Part shown: positions 32,921 through 42,120 of the stretch, piece by piece
Layout of the letters: the number at the start of each line of letters is the position of its first letter
Numbering within the stretch: position 1 is the stretch's first letter
Source: Thioalkalivibrio sulfidiphilus HL-EbGr7
Lineage (GTDB): Bacteria > Pseudomonadota > Gammaproteobacteria > Ectothiorhodospirales > Ectothiorhodospiraceae
DNA length: 64,000 bases
Assembly: GCF_000021985.1 (NCBI RefSeq)
Contig: NC_011901.1
Location: forward strand, 1,736,001 to 1,800,000
Direction: 5' to 3'
The notes under the pieces: generated by a model
Seen by the model: the letters and a program-made list of their open reading frames with translations, nothing else
Database searches by the model: none
What the model was told of the DNA's origin: nothing
Program-made: the position numbers and the translations under genes

Positions 32921-33748
32921 ATGAGTGATGAAGTGGCAAGGGAAATCAAGGAGATACTAGACAGAAGTCAACCAGGGAAGGAAGAGGGGGAAAGCGACCC
33001 CGCCGGCGTTCACATCAGCGTCGGCGACATCGTGAACAACCAGGGCACCGTGGTGATCGGCGGCAACCTCGACCAGGGGCGCCGCGAAGAGGACAAGCCG
33101 GGGAGCGATGACGGCAGCCACGGCCGCCGCGCCACCGACCGCGAGACCCGCCGCGAGCTGCTCGCCTTGCGCGACCAGGTGCAACGCCTCAAGCGGCTGG
33201 TAGTGGCCCTTTACGCCCGCTGCGCTTTGAACGGTTCTGAAACGCCCCATACACACTGCCGGACATGTCCCACACCATCCCGCCCAAAACGCCCCACCGC
33301 CCCGAATCGGCCCAAGTGTCGCAACTCAGCCCATGCTACACTCAGCGCCACGCGCACACCTCGCAAACCCGCGCCACTGCGCCTCTCAGCTCACCACAGC
33401 GCGCCACAACCCACAAAGACCCACTCATTCCCATACCTTGTGTCCCCCCTCATTCGGCAACGCCTCCGGCCCCGTGCCCGCCTTCGAGCCGGCCCTTCTG
33501 GCCAAGAAGGGCTCCCTGTTCCTCACCCGGCCGACCCTGTTCCACTACACCTCCACCCCCGAGGACCTGAACTGGGCCGCCGGGGATCTGTTCGAGGTGG
33601 TGGGGAGCGGGGCGGTGAAGATCGAGATCAACCAGACCTATGCGCTCAAGGACGCGGCCCAGGCCCACCGGGATCTGGAGGGCAGGAAGACGACGGGATC
33701 TACCGTGTTGCTGCCCTGAGGGGGGAGCAACACGGAAGGAAGAAGTAG
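32921..33748 (+). CDS. Phage end gene running through the left end into host DNA
   Basis: The coherent part is about residues 1-107: MSDEVAREIKEILDRSQPG, then HISVGDIVNNQGTVVIGGNL, an acidic linker and a helical DQVQRLKRLVVALYARCAL. Beyond that the frame passes through Pro/Arg-rich low-complexity translation of the phage end and then reads host qor sequence out of frame to 33748. No stop is met inside the prophage. It follows the repressor by 18 bases and is probably co-expressed in lysogeny. Function unknown. Confidence 0.6.
   Translation: MSDEVAREIKEILDRSQPGKEEGESDPAGVHISVGDIVNNQGTVVIGGNLDQGRREEDKPGSDDGSHGRRATDRETRRELLALRDQVQRLKRLVVALYARCALNGSETPHTHCRTCPTPSRPKRPTAPNRPKCRNSAHATLSATRTPRKPAPLRLSAHHSAPQPTKTHSFPYLVSPLIRQRLRPRARLRAGPSGQEGLPVPHPADPVPLHLHPRGPELGRRGSVRGGGERGGEDRDQPDLCAQGRGPGPPGSGGQEDDGIYRVAALRGEQHGRKK
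33237..33452. mobile_element. Phage left end with candidate transposase binding sites
   Basis: The minus strand from 33452 begins TGAGGGGGGACACAAGG, with the TG required at Mu-type ends. Related words occur at 33420-33437 (GGTATGGGAATGAGTGGG on minus), 33320-33337 (AGCATGGGCTGAGTTGCG) and 33237-33253 (TGTATGGGGCGTTTCAG), a possible L1-L3 set. AAACGCCCCA is repeated at 33240 and 33287. The end position is inferred from where host qor reading resumes. Confidence 0.55.
33453..33719 (+). pseudogene. qor: C-terminal fragment of NADPH:quinone oxidoreductase, split by prophage
   Basis: 88 codons beginning FGNASGPVPAFEPALLAKKG and containing SLFLTRPTLFHYT, LFEVVGSGAVKIEINQTYAL and DAAQAHRDLEGRKTTGSTVL, the C-terminal third of zeta-crystallin-type quinone oxidoreductases. 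Nothing upstream matches: the sequence turns into phage end. The N-terminal part should lie beyond the other phage end. No start codon of its own is likely, so the gene is inactivated while the phage is present. Confidence 0.85.
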
Positions 33749-33954
33749 GAAGGGCGAAGTGGGGCGTGTTACACATCAAAACCACCGTCACCACGGCGCT
33801 TCAGTCCGGGCATCCTACCCTTGGCCCTCAGGGCCGGCCTATGGGTTGCTCAAATTCGGTCACGGCTGATTGTCCCGCATGAGAGGGGGTCTTTTCGCAC
33901 TTCCCAATTCCCCCTTCGCCCTTCATCCCTCAACCTTCATCCTTCTGCCTTTGT
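33720..33954. repeat. Intergenic region with TTCCCAATTC-type repeat
   Basis: No gene seen. AGGAAGGGCGAAGT near 33750 and ACTTCCCAATTCCCCCTTCG near 33900 are inverted relative to each other. The same words recur at 42050, 42530 and 47930. It separates the convergent qor fragment and the secreted protein. Confidence 0.6.
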
Positions 33955-34671
33955 TCACAAAACCCCTTCGCTCCTCAGGCAGCTGCTGAAGGCCGCCACG
34001 GAACCGCTGGCGGTCTTGTCCCAGCAGGACACGATGCCGTCGAAGCAGTGGGCCACCCGGCCTGAGTCGCCGTTGCCGTTGCGCTGACAGGCGAAGGCGG
34101 CCTCCTCGGAGAGGGTGTCGATGGTGTGCACGCTGGCGGTCATCGGGCCTTCCTGGAGCACCCAGGCCAGGGCCCGGTCAGCGCCGCGCAGCGAGAAGCT
34201 GGTCTGGCGCAGTTCCCCCTCGGCATCCCGGTATTCAACCGTCACCTCGCGGGCCTCGGCCAGCGAACCCAGGGCTTCCGGCACTCTGCCGCCCTGTTTC
34301 TTCTCCCACAACTGCCATTCCACGCGGCTGGCCGTGCCCTCGGGTCCCTGGCCCCGGGCGGTGTCCGGTATGCGAAGACCCTCGATGCGGTACTCGGCAC
34401 CCTGGCTGAAACGCAGGTTCAGGGGATGCTCCGCATGGGCCCGGCTGCCGCTGCGCTCGTTGAGCATCAGGGCACCATCGATGGGTCCGTTGTCCTTCTG
34501 ACCGAACGCGAGCAGGTGACCCTCGCGATTGCGGGTGTAGGCGGCCAGGGTGATCTCGCCGGTCGCGGAATCGGCCCGGGAAATGACCGTCCAGTGTTCG
34601 AAGGGGATGGTCTCGGCGGCCAAGACGCTGGCGGAGAAAAACAGCAAGAACAGGGCGGACCAGAGCTTCAT
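33955..34671 (-). CDS. Secreted hypothetical protein
   Basis: 238 residues. Signal peptide about residues 1-19 (MKLWSALFLLFFSASVLAA). The mature part is beta-rich, with AFACQRNGNGDSGRVAHC and SCWDKTASGSV containing several cysteines near the C-terminus. No family recognised. Single gene between convergent and divergent neighbours; probably periplasmic. Confidence 0.7.
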   Translation of the reverse strand: MKLWSALFLLFFSASVLAAETIPFEHWTVISRADSATGEITLAAYTRNREGHLLAFGQKDNGPIDGALMLNERSGSRAHAEHPLNLRFSQGAEYRIEGLRIPDTARGQGPEGTASRVEWQLWEKKQGGRVPEALGSLAEAREVTVEYRDAEGELRQTSFSLRGADRALAWVLQEGPMTASVHTIDTLSEEAAFACQRNGNGDSGRVAHCFDGIVSCWDKTASGSVAAFSSCLRSEGVL

Positions 34672-34907
34672 GGGGACCTCCGGAGCGGTCTGGAGAGACA
34701 GGATCAGTATAGAGAGATGACCTCATCCAGAGGAAATAGTGCATGAACCGAGTGCAAAGGGGCAGACATGTGGTGTTTCGGGACAGACGAATGGCCCCCT
34801 TGGCCGTATCAATTCCTGCCGATTGTCTTGTAGCATGCACATGTATTGCACAAGTTGTGTACAAATAATAACCCGCTCAAGCAACGACACAAATCCCCGG
34901 AGTCGCC

Positions 34908-36542
34908 ATGAACAACCTACCCATTGGCATTCGTCTCACCATCGGGTTCGGCCTGCTGGTCCTCCTGATGGTCGCCCTGGCACTGGGCGCTTGGCTGCAG
35001 TACAGCGCGGTGCGCGCTTCGGTGGCGCTGAATCAGCACACTTACACCGTGATCCTGGATGCCGAGCAGATGCTCATGGGACTGGTGAACATGGAAACCG
35101 GCCAGCGCGGTTACCTGCTCTCTGGTGATGAAGAAAAACTCGCTGTCTATCGAGAAGGCCAGGAGGAGTTCAGCCAGGAACTCGCCACCCTGCGCCGCCT
35201 GACTGCGGACAACCGTGCACAGCAGGCTCGACTCGATGCTGTCGCACAGCGCTACGACACCTGGGTCCGGCAGCACCTGGAGCCGGCCATTGAATTGCGC
35301 AGGGCCAATCCGGAGATCAGCGGTGCACTGATGCGGCAACTGTCGGACATGACCGACGCTGCCCGAAACTACATGGATACCCTGCGAGAGATCATTCACG
35401 AGATCGAGTATGAAGAACACAGACTACTTGAACAGCGCTCCGCAGGCCTGGAGCGCAACGACAGCATGCTCCAGGGAATCCTGCTGTTCGGTACCCTGCT
35501 GGGCATCCTGCTCGCCGTTCTGGCCGCCTGGTTCATCACCCGCAGCGTGGTCGTACCCGTGCGACAGGCGGTCGGACTGGCGGAGAGGCTCTCCGAAGGG
35601 GATCTGACAGCACAGGTCAACTCGATCAGCCGTGATGAAACCGGACAGTTGCTGACCGCCCTTGACCGGACCACCCAGCGCCTGCGAGAGATGATCGGCA
35701 ACATCGGCAGCAGCGCCTCCCAGTTGGCCGCGGCCACCGAGCAGATGTCCGCGGTCTCTCAACAGACCCGGGCCGGCGCCAACCGGCAGCAGGGGGAAAC
35801 GGCGCTGGTGGCTACAGCCATCACCCAGATGAGCAGTTCCGTCCAGGAGATCTCCCGCAACACCCAGAGCGCCAGTGATTCCGCAGGCGCCGCCAATCGG
35901 CGCGCCGACGATGGCCGCCGGGCCATGGACGAGAATACCCGGGGCATGGAAGTCCTGGCCGAAGAACTGCTCAATGCCAGCCGCGTGATCGAGGACGTGA
36001 ACGGTCAGAGCGAATCCATCGGCACCGTCCTCGACGTGATCCGGGGCATCGCCGAGCAGACCAACCTGCTGGCGCTCAACGCCGCCATCGAGGCCGCCCG
36101 CGCCGGGGAACACGGCCGCGGTTTTGCCGTGGTCGCCGACGAGGTGCGCAGCCTGGCCAATCGCACCCAGGATTCCGTCGGTGAGATCGAGTCCATGATT
36201 GACAAGCTGCAGAAGGGTGCCCGGGAAGCCGTGAACATGATGGGCCGCAGTGGCGAGAGTGCCGCCCAGAACCTGGAGCGCACTCGCAACACGCAGCGCT
36301 TGCTGGAGGAGATCGTCGCCGCGGTGCAGACCATCAGTGACATGACCACCCAGGTCGCCAGCGCGGTTGAGGAGCAGACCGTGGTGGCCGATGACATCAA
36401 CCGCAACGCCGTGAGCATCAAGCAGGTGGCCGACGAGACCGCAGATGCCATCAGCCAGGTCGACGCCGCCAGCCTGGAACTGTCCCGCCTGGCCGCATCG
36501 CTCACCGGCATGGTCTCCCGGTTCAGACTGCAGGCTGCCTAG
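34908..36542 (+). CDS. Methyl-accepting chemotaxis protein with CHASE3 sensor
   Basis: 544 residues. TM1 at about 10-28, then a periplasmic helical domain with [12 protein letters not shown], the CHASE3 hallmark, TM2 at about 188-210, HAMP at about 211-263, and a C-terminal signalling hairpin centred on [20 protein letters not shown]. It relays ligand binding to CheA/CheW at the cell pole. No C-terminal methyltransferase-docking pentapeptide is seen. Its stop codon overlaps the TA flank of a MITE-like element. A GCCGATTG word lies upstream near 34817 but without a matching -35. Confidence 0.93.
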   Translation: MNNLPIGIRLTIGFGLLVLLMVALALGAWLQYSAVRASVALNQHTYTVILDAEQMLMGLVNMETGQRGYLLSGDEEKLAVYREGQEEFSQELATLRRLTADNRAQQARLDAVAQRYDTWVRQHLEPAIELRRANPEISGALMRQLSDMTDAARNYMDTLREIIHEIEYEEHRLLEQRSAGLERNDSMLQGILLFGTLLGILLAVLAAWFITRSVVVPVRQAVGLAERLSEGDLTAQVNSISRDETGQLLTALDRTTQRLREMIGNIGSSASQLAAATEQMSAVSQQTRAGANRQQGETALVATAITQMSSSVQEISRNTQSASDSAGAANRRADDGRRAMDENTRGMEVLAEELLNASRVIEDVNGQSESIGTVLDVIRGIAEQTNLLALNAAIEAARAGEHGRGFAVVADEVRSLANRTQDSVGEIESMIDKLQKGAREAVNMMGRSGESAAQNLERTRNTQRLLEEIVAAVQTISDMTTQVASAVEEQTVVADDINRNAVSIKQVADETADAISQVDAASLELSRLAASLTGMVSRFRLQAA

Positions 36543-36677
36543 CCCGCATATCTCACCGGTCGGACACCGCCGGGCGCTCAATAGGCTGAAACATAAGTGG
36601 AATACATTGAAATGGTCGGCAACCTCAGCATGACAGTCTGTTCCCGCCGGTGTCCTATCGCGGTGAGATATGCGGGC
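36542..36677. mobile_element. TA-flanked MITE-like element
   Basis: 136 bp with terminal inverted repeats GCCCGCATATCTCACCG and GGTGAGATATGCGGGC, extending imperfectly to about 35 bp, flanked by TA on each side (36540-36541 and 36678-36679). There is no coding capacity. The arrangement is that of a TA-targeting MITE; it may also act as a terminator for the upstream chemoreceptor gene. Confidence 0.7.
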
Positions 36678-36708
36678 TAGCGACGGCCGACTGGATTAGC
36701 ATGGGTCC

Positions 36709-37593
36709 ATGGAAGGACCGATACACGCCCCTCTACGACACTTCACCGCGAGCGACGGCCTTCGCCTGGGCTACCGCGCACACCGCTGCGGGCTTCCCGA
36801 GGCACCGGCCCTGGTCACCCTGCATGGTCTGGCCAGCAACGGCACCCGCTTCAGCGAGTTCTGCGCCCACAGCCGCCTGCGTGATACCTGGGATCTCTAC
36901 CAGCCGGACCTGCGTGGCCATGGCGCCTCCATGACCCGCAAGGCCTTTAGTCGATGGCTCTGGTGCCAGGACCAGATCAGCCTGCTGGACAGGGAAGGGC
37001 ACGGACAGGCGGTGTTCATGGGCCACAGCCTGGGAGCCCAGGTGGCCATGGAACTGGCGGTACGGCATCCGGACCGGGTGCGGGCGCTGATCCTCATCGA
37101 CCCGGTGTTCCCCGAGGCACTGCGCGGCGTGCTGGCTGTCGTGCGCCGTCTCAACCTTCTCAACTGTCTGCTCGTCCCGCCCGTCAGGCTGATCGGCCGG
37201 ATCTTCGCGGCCAGTCGCCGTTTCCCCTACCGGGACCTGCATGCCCTGGATGCACAGGCACGTCAGAGGCTGGAAGAGGGAGAACTACAGGATATCGTGC
37301 GCCTGTACATGAGCCCACGGGCCGATCTGCGGTTTCTGCCCCTGGCCAACTATCTCCAGGACCTGCGCGAGGTGGTCCGGCCCTTGCCTGGGCCCGAACT
37401 GATCAGGCAACCAGTGCTGGTGCTGCAATCCGGGGAATCCGGCATCAGCGACCCGCAGATCACCACTCGCCAGATCCAGCTGTTTCCCCATGCTGAATGC
37501 GTACACATCGACGCAGATCACTGGCTGCTCACGGAACAACCCGACCAAGCACGGGATGTCATCGATCAATGGTGCCTTGCAAGGCTCATATAG
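36709..37593 (+). CDS. Alpha/beta hydrolase
   Basis: 294 residues. The nucleophile elbow is GHSLGA (Ser about 106), with the oxyanion region TLHGLASNGTRF, an acid likely in GESGISD, and catalytic His in IDADHWLL. The substrate cannot be inferred. It lies between two chemoreceptor genes on the same strand but each has its own spacing, so co-function is not evident. Confidence 0.87.
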   Translation: MEGPIHAPLRHFTASDGLRLGYRAHRCGLPEAPALVTLHGLASNGTRFSEFCAHSRLRDTWDLYQPDLRGHGASMTRKAFSRWLWCQDQISLLDREGHGQAVFMGHSLGAQVAMELAVRHPDRVRALILIDPVFPEALRGVLAVVRRLNLLNCLLVPPVRLIGRIFAASRRFPYRDLHALDAQARQRLEEGELQDIVRLYMSPRADLRFLPLANYLQDLREVVRPLPGPELIRQPVLVLQSGESGISDPQITTRQIQLFPHAECVHIDADHWLLTEQPDQARDVIDQWCLARLI

Positions 37594-37597
37594 GAAC

Positions 37598-37624
37598 TAA
37601 AGTAAATTCCTACTGCGCCAATAA
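37598..37624 (+). promoter_or_regulatory. Sigma-28 (FliA) promoter upstream of chemoreceptor
   Basis: TAAA, 15 bases, GCCAATAA matches the FliA consensus TAAA-N15-GCCGATAA at all but one position, and ends 51 bases before the ATG at 37676. This places the receptor in the late flagellar/chemotaxis regulon. Confidence 0.75.
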
Positions 37625-37675
37625 GTAATTGACCCTGTAAGCACAACAACAAATCACGACGGAGCTCCTGACAAA

Positions 37676-39307
37676 ATGAAAGGCATAAGACTCACAATCA
37701 GAATGCGACTTTATCTCATGATCACCCTGGCGCTGCTGTTCATGGTCATCGTTGGCGTCATGGGGCTGCGCGGCATGTCCCAGGCCGATGAAGGCCTGCG
37801 CACCGTCTACGAGGACCGGCTTGTTCCCACGGGTCAGATCTCGGGGATCATTGAAAGTCTCATGGACAACCGCATTCAGCTCGTCACCGTGCTTCGCGAC
37901 CCCACTCCCGCGAACATCCAGGCACGTACGCGAACCATCGAAGAAAACATTGCAGACATAGATCGCACCTGGAATGCCTTCATGGAAACCTACCTCACGC
38001 CCCGTGAACGGGAGCTCGCCGATGCATTCATTCGAGAGGAGCAGGCCTTCGTCTACCAGGGCCTCACTCCCGCCATCCAGGCCCTGCGCAATGGCAATCT
38101 GACAGAGGCGTCTCGTTTGCTGGAAACCGAGGTCGAACCCCGCTATCGCAACTTCAGAGCAGTGGCCCAGGACCTGCTGAACCTGCAGCTGGAGGTCGCC
38201 GACCAGGTCTACAAGGATGCCGTTGCCCATTACATCTGGACCCGCAACCTGACCATCGCGCTCCTGATCGCTGCGGTGCTGGTTTCACTGTTTGTCTCGT
38301 ATTTCGTGGTCCGACGCATTACCGGCGTTGTCACGGACCTGGAGGCGGCCAGCGCAAGCATGGCCAATGGTGATCTGACTGTCACCGTGCTGGAAATCGG
38401 CGACGACGAGTTGACCCGCGTCACTCGGTCTTTCAACCACATGGCAAGAGGTTTTCGCGATATCATCGGCCAGGTCACCGGGGCTGCGACTCAGCTCGCA
38501 GCGGCCTCCGAGGAACTTTCCGCGGTCACGACCCAGACGACCCAGGGCGTGAAGGAACAGCAGAGCCAGACCGACCAGGTCGCCACGGCCATGAACGAAA
38601 TGACCACCTCCGTGCACGAAGTCGCGCGCAGCGCCTCCGAGGCCTCCCAATCCGCCGCACGGGCGAACGAGGAATCCACGGAAGGCAAGCAGGTGGTGGC
38701 CAAGGCCATCGACTCCATCGAGGGTCTGAGCAATGAGGTGAACAAGGCCGCCGAGGTCATCCGGCAACTGGAGGACGACAGTGAAAAGATCGGTGCCGTG
38801 CTGGATGTGATCCAGGGGATCGCCGAGCAGACCAACCTACTGGCGCTCAACGCCGCCATCGAGGCCGCCCGGGCCGGAGAACAGGGCCGTGGATTCGCCG
38901 TGGTCGCGGACGAGGTACGCACCCTCGCCAGCCGGACGCAGCAGTCCACTCAGGAGATCGAGCAGATGATCGAACGCCTGCAGAAAGGTGCCAGGACAGC
39001 GGTAACCGTGATGCAGGAGGGCAGCAAGCAGGCCAATGAAACCACCGGGCTTGCAGCCGACGCCGCGGAATCCCTCGAGGTGATCATCCGTGCCGTCGGA
39101 TCCATCAACGACATGAATGCCCAGATCGCGAGCGCTGCCGAAGAACAGGGCGCCGTGGTTGAGGAAATCAACCGTAACGTGGTCAAGATCAACGAGGGTG
39201 TTCAGGACGTGGCCGCAGGTTCCGATCAGACCGCGACCGCCACGGAGGAACTGGCCCGCCTGGCCTCCGAACTGCGGGAGACCGTGCAACGTTTTCGCAT
39301 TGCCTGA
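37676..39307 (+). CDS. Methyl-accepting chemotaxis protein (four-helix-bundle sensor)
   Basis: 543 residues. TM1 at about 12-32, a Tar-like helical periplasmic domain to about 185, TM2 at about 190-210, HAMP, then the signalling domain with [20 protein letters not shown] and adaptation-helix Glu/Gln pairs. The sensor begins [19 protein letters not shown], typical of four-helix-bundle receptors for small ligands. Ligand unknown. A FliA-type promoter lies directly upstream. Confidence 0.93.
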   Translation: MKGIRLTIRMRLYLMITLALLFMVIVGVMGLRGMSQADEGLRTVYEDRLVPTGQISGIIESLMDNRIQLVTVLRDPTPANIQARTRTIEENIADIDRTWNAFMETYLTPRERELADAFIREEQAFVYQGLTPAIQALRNGNLTEASRLLETEVEPRYRNFRAVAQDLLNLQLEVADQVYKDAVAHYIWTRNLTIALLIAAVLVSLFVSYFVVRRITGVVTDLEAASASMANGDLTVTVLEIGDDELTRVTRSFNHMARGFRDIIGQVTGAATQLAAASEELSAVTTQTTQGVKEQQSQTDQVATAMNEMTTSVHEVARSASEASQSAARANEESTEGKQVVAKAIDSIEGLSNEVNKAAEVIRQLEDDSEKIGAVLDVIQGIAEQTNLLALNAAIEAARAGEQGRGFAVVADEVRTLASRTQQSTQEIEQMIERLQKGARTAVTVMQEGSKQANETTGLAADAAESLEVIIRAVGSINDMNAQIASAAEEQGAVVEEINRNVVKINEGVQDVAAGSDQTATATEELARLASELRETVQRFRIA

Positions 39308-39662
39308 TCAAAGGCTTGAATGTGTGCTCGTGATCATGGGTCTCCAACCATGGCCACGAGCACACATCATCCGCAACCCTCGTTTGCAGGAGTCGCAGGA
39401 GACGAGTCCCCTGCACTCGGTGTTTTACACACCATTTGTATGGACAAGGTGTGTTTCGAACGCAAGGACACTCACACCCCCTTGAAATAACAGAACTTTC
39501 GAACGCAGTGCACCCATGCCTTTCATCAATCCTTCGATACCCCCCATCTGGCGGACATTGTTGACCCGTAGCTCGCGATCTAAACTGTCAACACTTGCCT
39601 GACCCGCAAGCGCGGTGTCCTGAGCCTGGACACTTCAAACCTCCATCTCGGGCCGACAACAA
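39308..39662. other. Intergenic region before the diguanylate cyclase
   Basis: 355 bp. Apart from the stem-loop at 39320-39367, no gene or clear promoter is visible; the base composition is lower in GC than in the flanking genes. Confidence 0.5.
39320..39367 (+). terminator. Stem-loop after chemoreceptor gene
   Basis: ATGTGTGCTCGTGATCATGG pairs with CCATGGCCACGAGCACACAT (18 of 20) around an 8-base loop, 13 bases after the stop. There is no T-tract, so an RNA-end stabiliser or weak terminator. Confidence 0.5.
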
Positions 39663-41249
39663 GTGATAAAACGCCTGGCCGAGCTGATTTTTGCCAAAGA
39701 CAAGCGCCCCAGTCTCGCCCTGGTGCGGCGCAGTGCGCTGCTGACCCTGGTCCTGCTCTGCATCTATGCGGCCGTGAGCCTCTACTACCTCACCGCCCTG
39801 CAGTCCGCCATGACCCAGGTCTCCGAGGTCCACAACCGCAAGGTGGAACTGATCCACCGCATGTCCAACGTCGTCCAGGCCCGCTCCCTGCAGCTCTACA
39901 GCGCGGCCTTCAAGAACGACCCCTGGTTCCGGGACGAACGCTTCATGGAATTCCGCGCCGTGGCGGTCGAGTTCATCGATTTGCGCGACCGGCTCATTGC
40001 CCTGGGCCTGGAACCCAGGGAACAGGCCCTGCTGGACGACGCCCTGGACATCATTCGCATCACCGCACCGCTGCAGGAGGACATCATGCAGCGCATCCTG
40101 GGAGGAGAAGAAGGCCCGGAGCTCTGGTCGGCCATCGTCGACCAGGATCTGCCCCTGGAGATGGCCCTGCTGAACATCTTTCAGCGCCTGGCGCAGACCG
40201 TGCAGGACAACGCCTACGCCGCGCAGCTTGATTCCGAGGCCAGTTACCACACGGCCCTGCGTGTGATCGCCGTGGTCACGCTGCTGATCATCATCTCGGT
40301 GCTCGCCGGCGCCCTGCGTGTGCTGGTGCGCCTGAGAAGCATCGAGAACTCCCTCAACGAGGAGAAGGAACTGGCGATCGGCACCCTGAACAACATCGCC
40401 GATGGCGTGATCGTGACCGACTCCCAGGGGTTCATCCTGTCCATGAACCGGGCCGCCGGCCACATGACCGGTCTTGCACCGGAGCGCGCCCTGGGTGAAT
40501 CCATCGACGAGGTCTACCGACTGAGCCGTCCGAGCGGCGACCCCTGCATGCCCCCCGGGGTGTTTGCAACCCTGCTGTCGGGCGTGGCCACCCGCGCCCA
40601 CCGCTACCAGACACTGGAAGACCGCCAGGGTGTCCTGCACTACGTGGAGGAGACCGTTTCGCCCATCTTCGACGAGAACGACCAGCGCGTGCGGGTGAGC
40701 TTCATCTTCCGCGACGTGAGCGCGGACCTTGCGCACATGGAACAGATGACCTGGGACGCCCAGCACGATCACCTCACCGGGGCACTCAACCGCCGCGCCT
40801 TCGAGGTGGAACTGCAGCGCGCCTGCCTGGATACCAGGCAGGGCAGGGCATGCACTCTCATCTATCTGGACCTGGATGACTTCAAACACCTCAACGACAC
40901 CCACGGGCACCACGCCGGCGATGCCTTCCTGGTGGCCCTGGTGAGGACCATGTCCAGCTGCATCCGCCGTCACGACAGCCTGGCTCGCCTGGGTGGAGAC
41001 GAGTTTGCCATCCTGCTCAATGATTGCGATTTGAACAATGCCCAACAGATCGTCGACAATCTCGCCCGTTCGATTAGTGAGCTGACCTTCACCTTCGAGG
41101 GTCGCGCACTCAAGGGGGCTGGCGCCAGCATCGGCGTGCATGCCATCACATCCCGTGACACGGACCCGGAGACCGTCATGCGGCGCGTCGATGAGGCCTG
41201 TTACGTGGCCAAGCGTCGCGGCAAAAACCAGGTCTGCATCGTGGCCTGA
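39663..41249 (+). CDS. Membrane PAS-GGDEF diguanylate cyclase
   Basis: 528 residues from GTG 39663. TM1 about 24-45 and TM2 about 200-222 bracket a periplasmic helical sensor. A PAS domain follows (IADGVIVTDSQGFILSMNRA), then a GGDEF domain: DHLTGALNRRAF, LDDFKHLNDTHGHHAGD and the active site LGGDEFA. An inhibitory I-site (RRHD, five residues before GGDEF) is present. It makes cyclic di-GMP from two GTP in response to an unknown signal. No EAL domain. Confidence 0.93.
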   Translation: MIKRLAELIFAKDKRPSLALVRRSALLTLVLLCIYAAVSLYYLTALQSAMTQVSEVHNRKVELIHRMSNVVQARSLQLYSAAFKNDPWFRDERFMEFRAVAVEFIDLRDRLIALGLEPREQALLDDALDIIRITAPLQEDIMQRILGGEEGPELWSAIVDQDLPLEMALLNIFQRLAQTVQDNAYAAQLDSEASYHTALRVIAVVTLLIIISVLAGALRVLVRLRSIENSLNEEKELAIGTLNNIADGVIVTDSQGFILSMNRAAGHMTGLAPERALGESIDEVYRLSRPSGDPCMPPGVFATLLSGVATRAHRYQTLEDRQGVLHYVEETVSPIFDENDQRVRVSFIFRDVSADLAHMEQMTWDAQHDHLTGALNRRAFEVELQRACLDTRQGRACTLIYLDLDDFKHLNDTHGHHAGDAFLVALVRTMSSCIRRHDSLARLGGDEFAILLNDCDLNNAQQIVDNLARSISELTFTFEGRALKGAGASIGVHAITSRDTDPETVMRRVDEACYVAKRRGKNQVCIVA

Positions 41250-41280
41250 GGGCCGCGCTCAATCCAAACCCTTAATCCTG

Positions 41281-42045
41281 ATGATGGACGCCTTCAGTCT
41301 CAACGAGATCCTCGTGGTCGTGACCGTGGTGCTGGGCGCCGCGCTGATCCACGGGGTGTTCGGGCTGGGCTTTCCCATGGTCGCCACGCCGCTGCTGGCC
41401 CTGGTCACCGACGTGCAGACCGCCATCCTCATGACCCTGGGGCCGAACATCGCCGTCAATGTCTGGAGCATGCTGCGGGGCGGCAATCTGGGCGAGAGCC
41501 TGGGCCGTTTCTGGCACGTGGCGGCCTGGATGCTCCTCGGCTCCGTGCTGGGCACCCTGTTGCTGATCCTGCTGGATCCCAACCCGTTCCGCCTGCTGCT
41601 GGCCCTGACTATCGTGCTGTACCTGCTCAGCGACCAGATCAAGCGCATCGATTTCAGCATCATCCAGCGCCACCCCAAAGGCAGCGGCCGCGTGGCCGGA
41701 CTGGCCGGAGGCCTGATGGGGGGAACGGTGAATGTGGGCGGGCCGGCCCTGATGATCTACTTTCTGGAACTGCGGGTCGCGCCGCTCGTCGTGGTACAGG
41801 CAACCAACCTGGCCTTCCTCGTCGGCAAGAGCGCCCAGACCGCCACCTTCACCGCCTTCGGCATGATCAGCCCCGGACTTGTGCTGCTGTCCCTACCGCT
41901 GGCGATCCTGGCCCTGGTGGGATTGCGCACCGGCATGGCCATCCGCGACCGGTTCTCCGCCGATGCCTACCGGGGATGGCTGAGAGGTGTACTGTGGATA
42001 CTGAGCGGCTTGCTGGTGGTGCAGTTCTTTCGGGAACTGTTTTGA
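41281..42045 (+). CDS. TauE/SafE family permease
   Basis: 254 residues, about eight membrane segments. ALIHGVFGLGFPMVATPLLAL and the mirrored AGGLMGGTVNVGGPALMIYFL are the paired repeats of the TauE/SafE (sulfite exporter) family. It exports small organic or sulfur anions; the substrate is not predictable. Starts 31 bases after the cyclase gene and may be co-transcribed with it. ATG 41281 is followed by a second ATG. Confidence 0.88.
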   Translation: MMDAFSLNEILVVVTVVLGAALIHGVFGLGFPMVATPLLALVTDVQTAILMTLGPNIAVNVWSMLRGGNLGESLGRFWHVAAWMLLGSVLGTLLLILLDPNPFRLLLALTIVLYLLSDQIKRIDFSIIQRHPKGSGRVAGLAGGLMGGTVNVGGPALMIYFLELRVAPLVVVQATNLAFLVGKSAQTATFTAFGMISPGLVLLSLPLAILALVGLRTGMAIRDRFSADAYRGWLRGVLWILSGLLVVQFFRELF

Positions 42046-42120
42046 AGTTCGAAGGGCGAATTGGGAAGTGAGCATTGAGAAATCAAAAATGAATAAAACT
42101 GCGCACACGGAGGTGGCTGC
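42046..42120. repeat. TTCCCAATTC-type repeat, single copy
   Basis: GAAGGGCGAATTGGGAAGTGAG at about 42051-42072 belongs to the family seen at 33900, 42530 and 47930. Confidence 0.6.

Larger units (their letters stand above)
1..33452 (-). mobile_element. Mu-like transposable prophage with P2-type tail (right end outside window)
   Basis: Transposase, MuB, Ner, c, GemA, Mor and Mu-type head genes are combined with a P2-type contractile tail. All essential modules seen appear intact except one frameshifted early gene, so the prophage may be functional. The right end and second copy of the target duplication are left of position 1. Confidence 0.92.

Noticed and set aside
34810-34830. FliA promoter for the first chemoreceptor (GCCGATTG)
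   Set aside because: The -10-like word is present but there is no TAAA 15 bases upstream.
35424-36581. 385-residue minus-strand frame opposite the first chemoreceptor
   Set aside because: Gly/Asp/His/Leu-rich antisense translation of the chemoreceptor.
39588-41141. 517-residue minus-strand frame opposite the diguanylate cyclase
   Set aside because: Composition is His/Gln/Val-rich with no domain; the plus strand has GGDEF and PAS.
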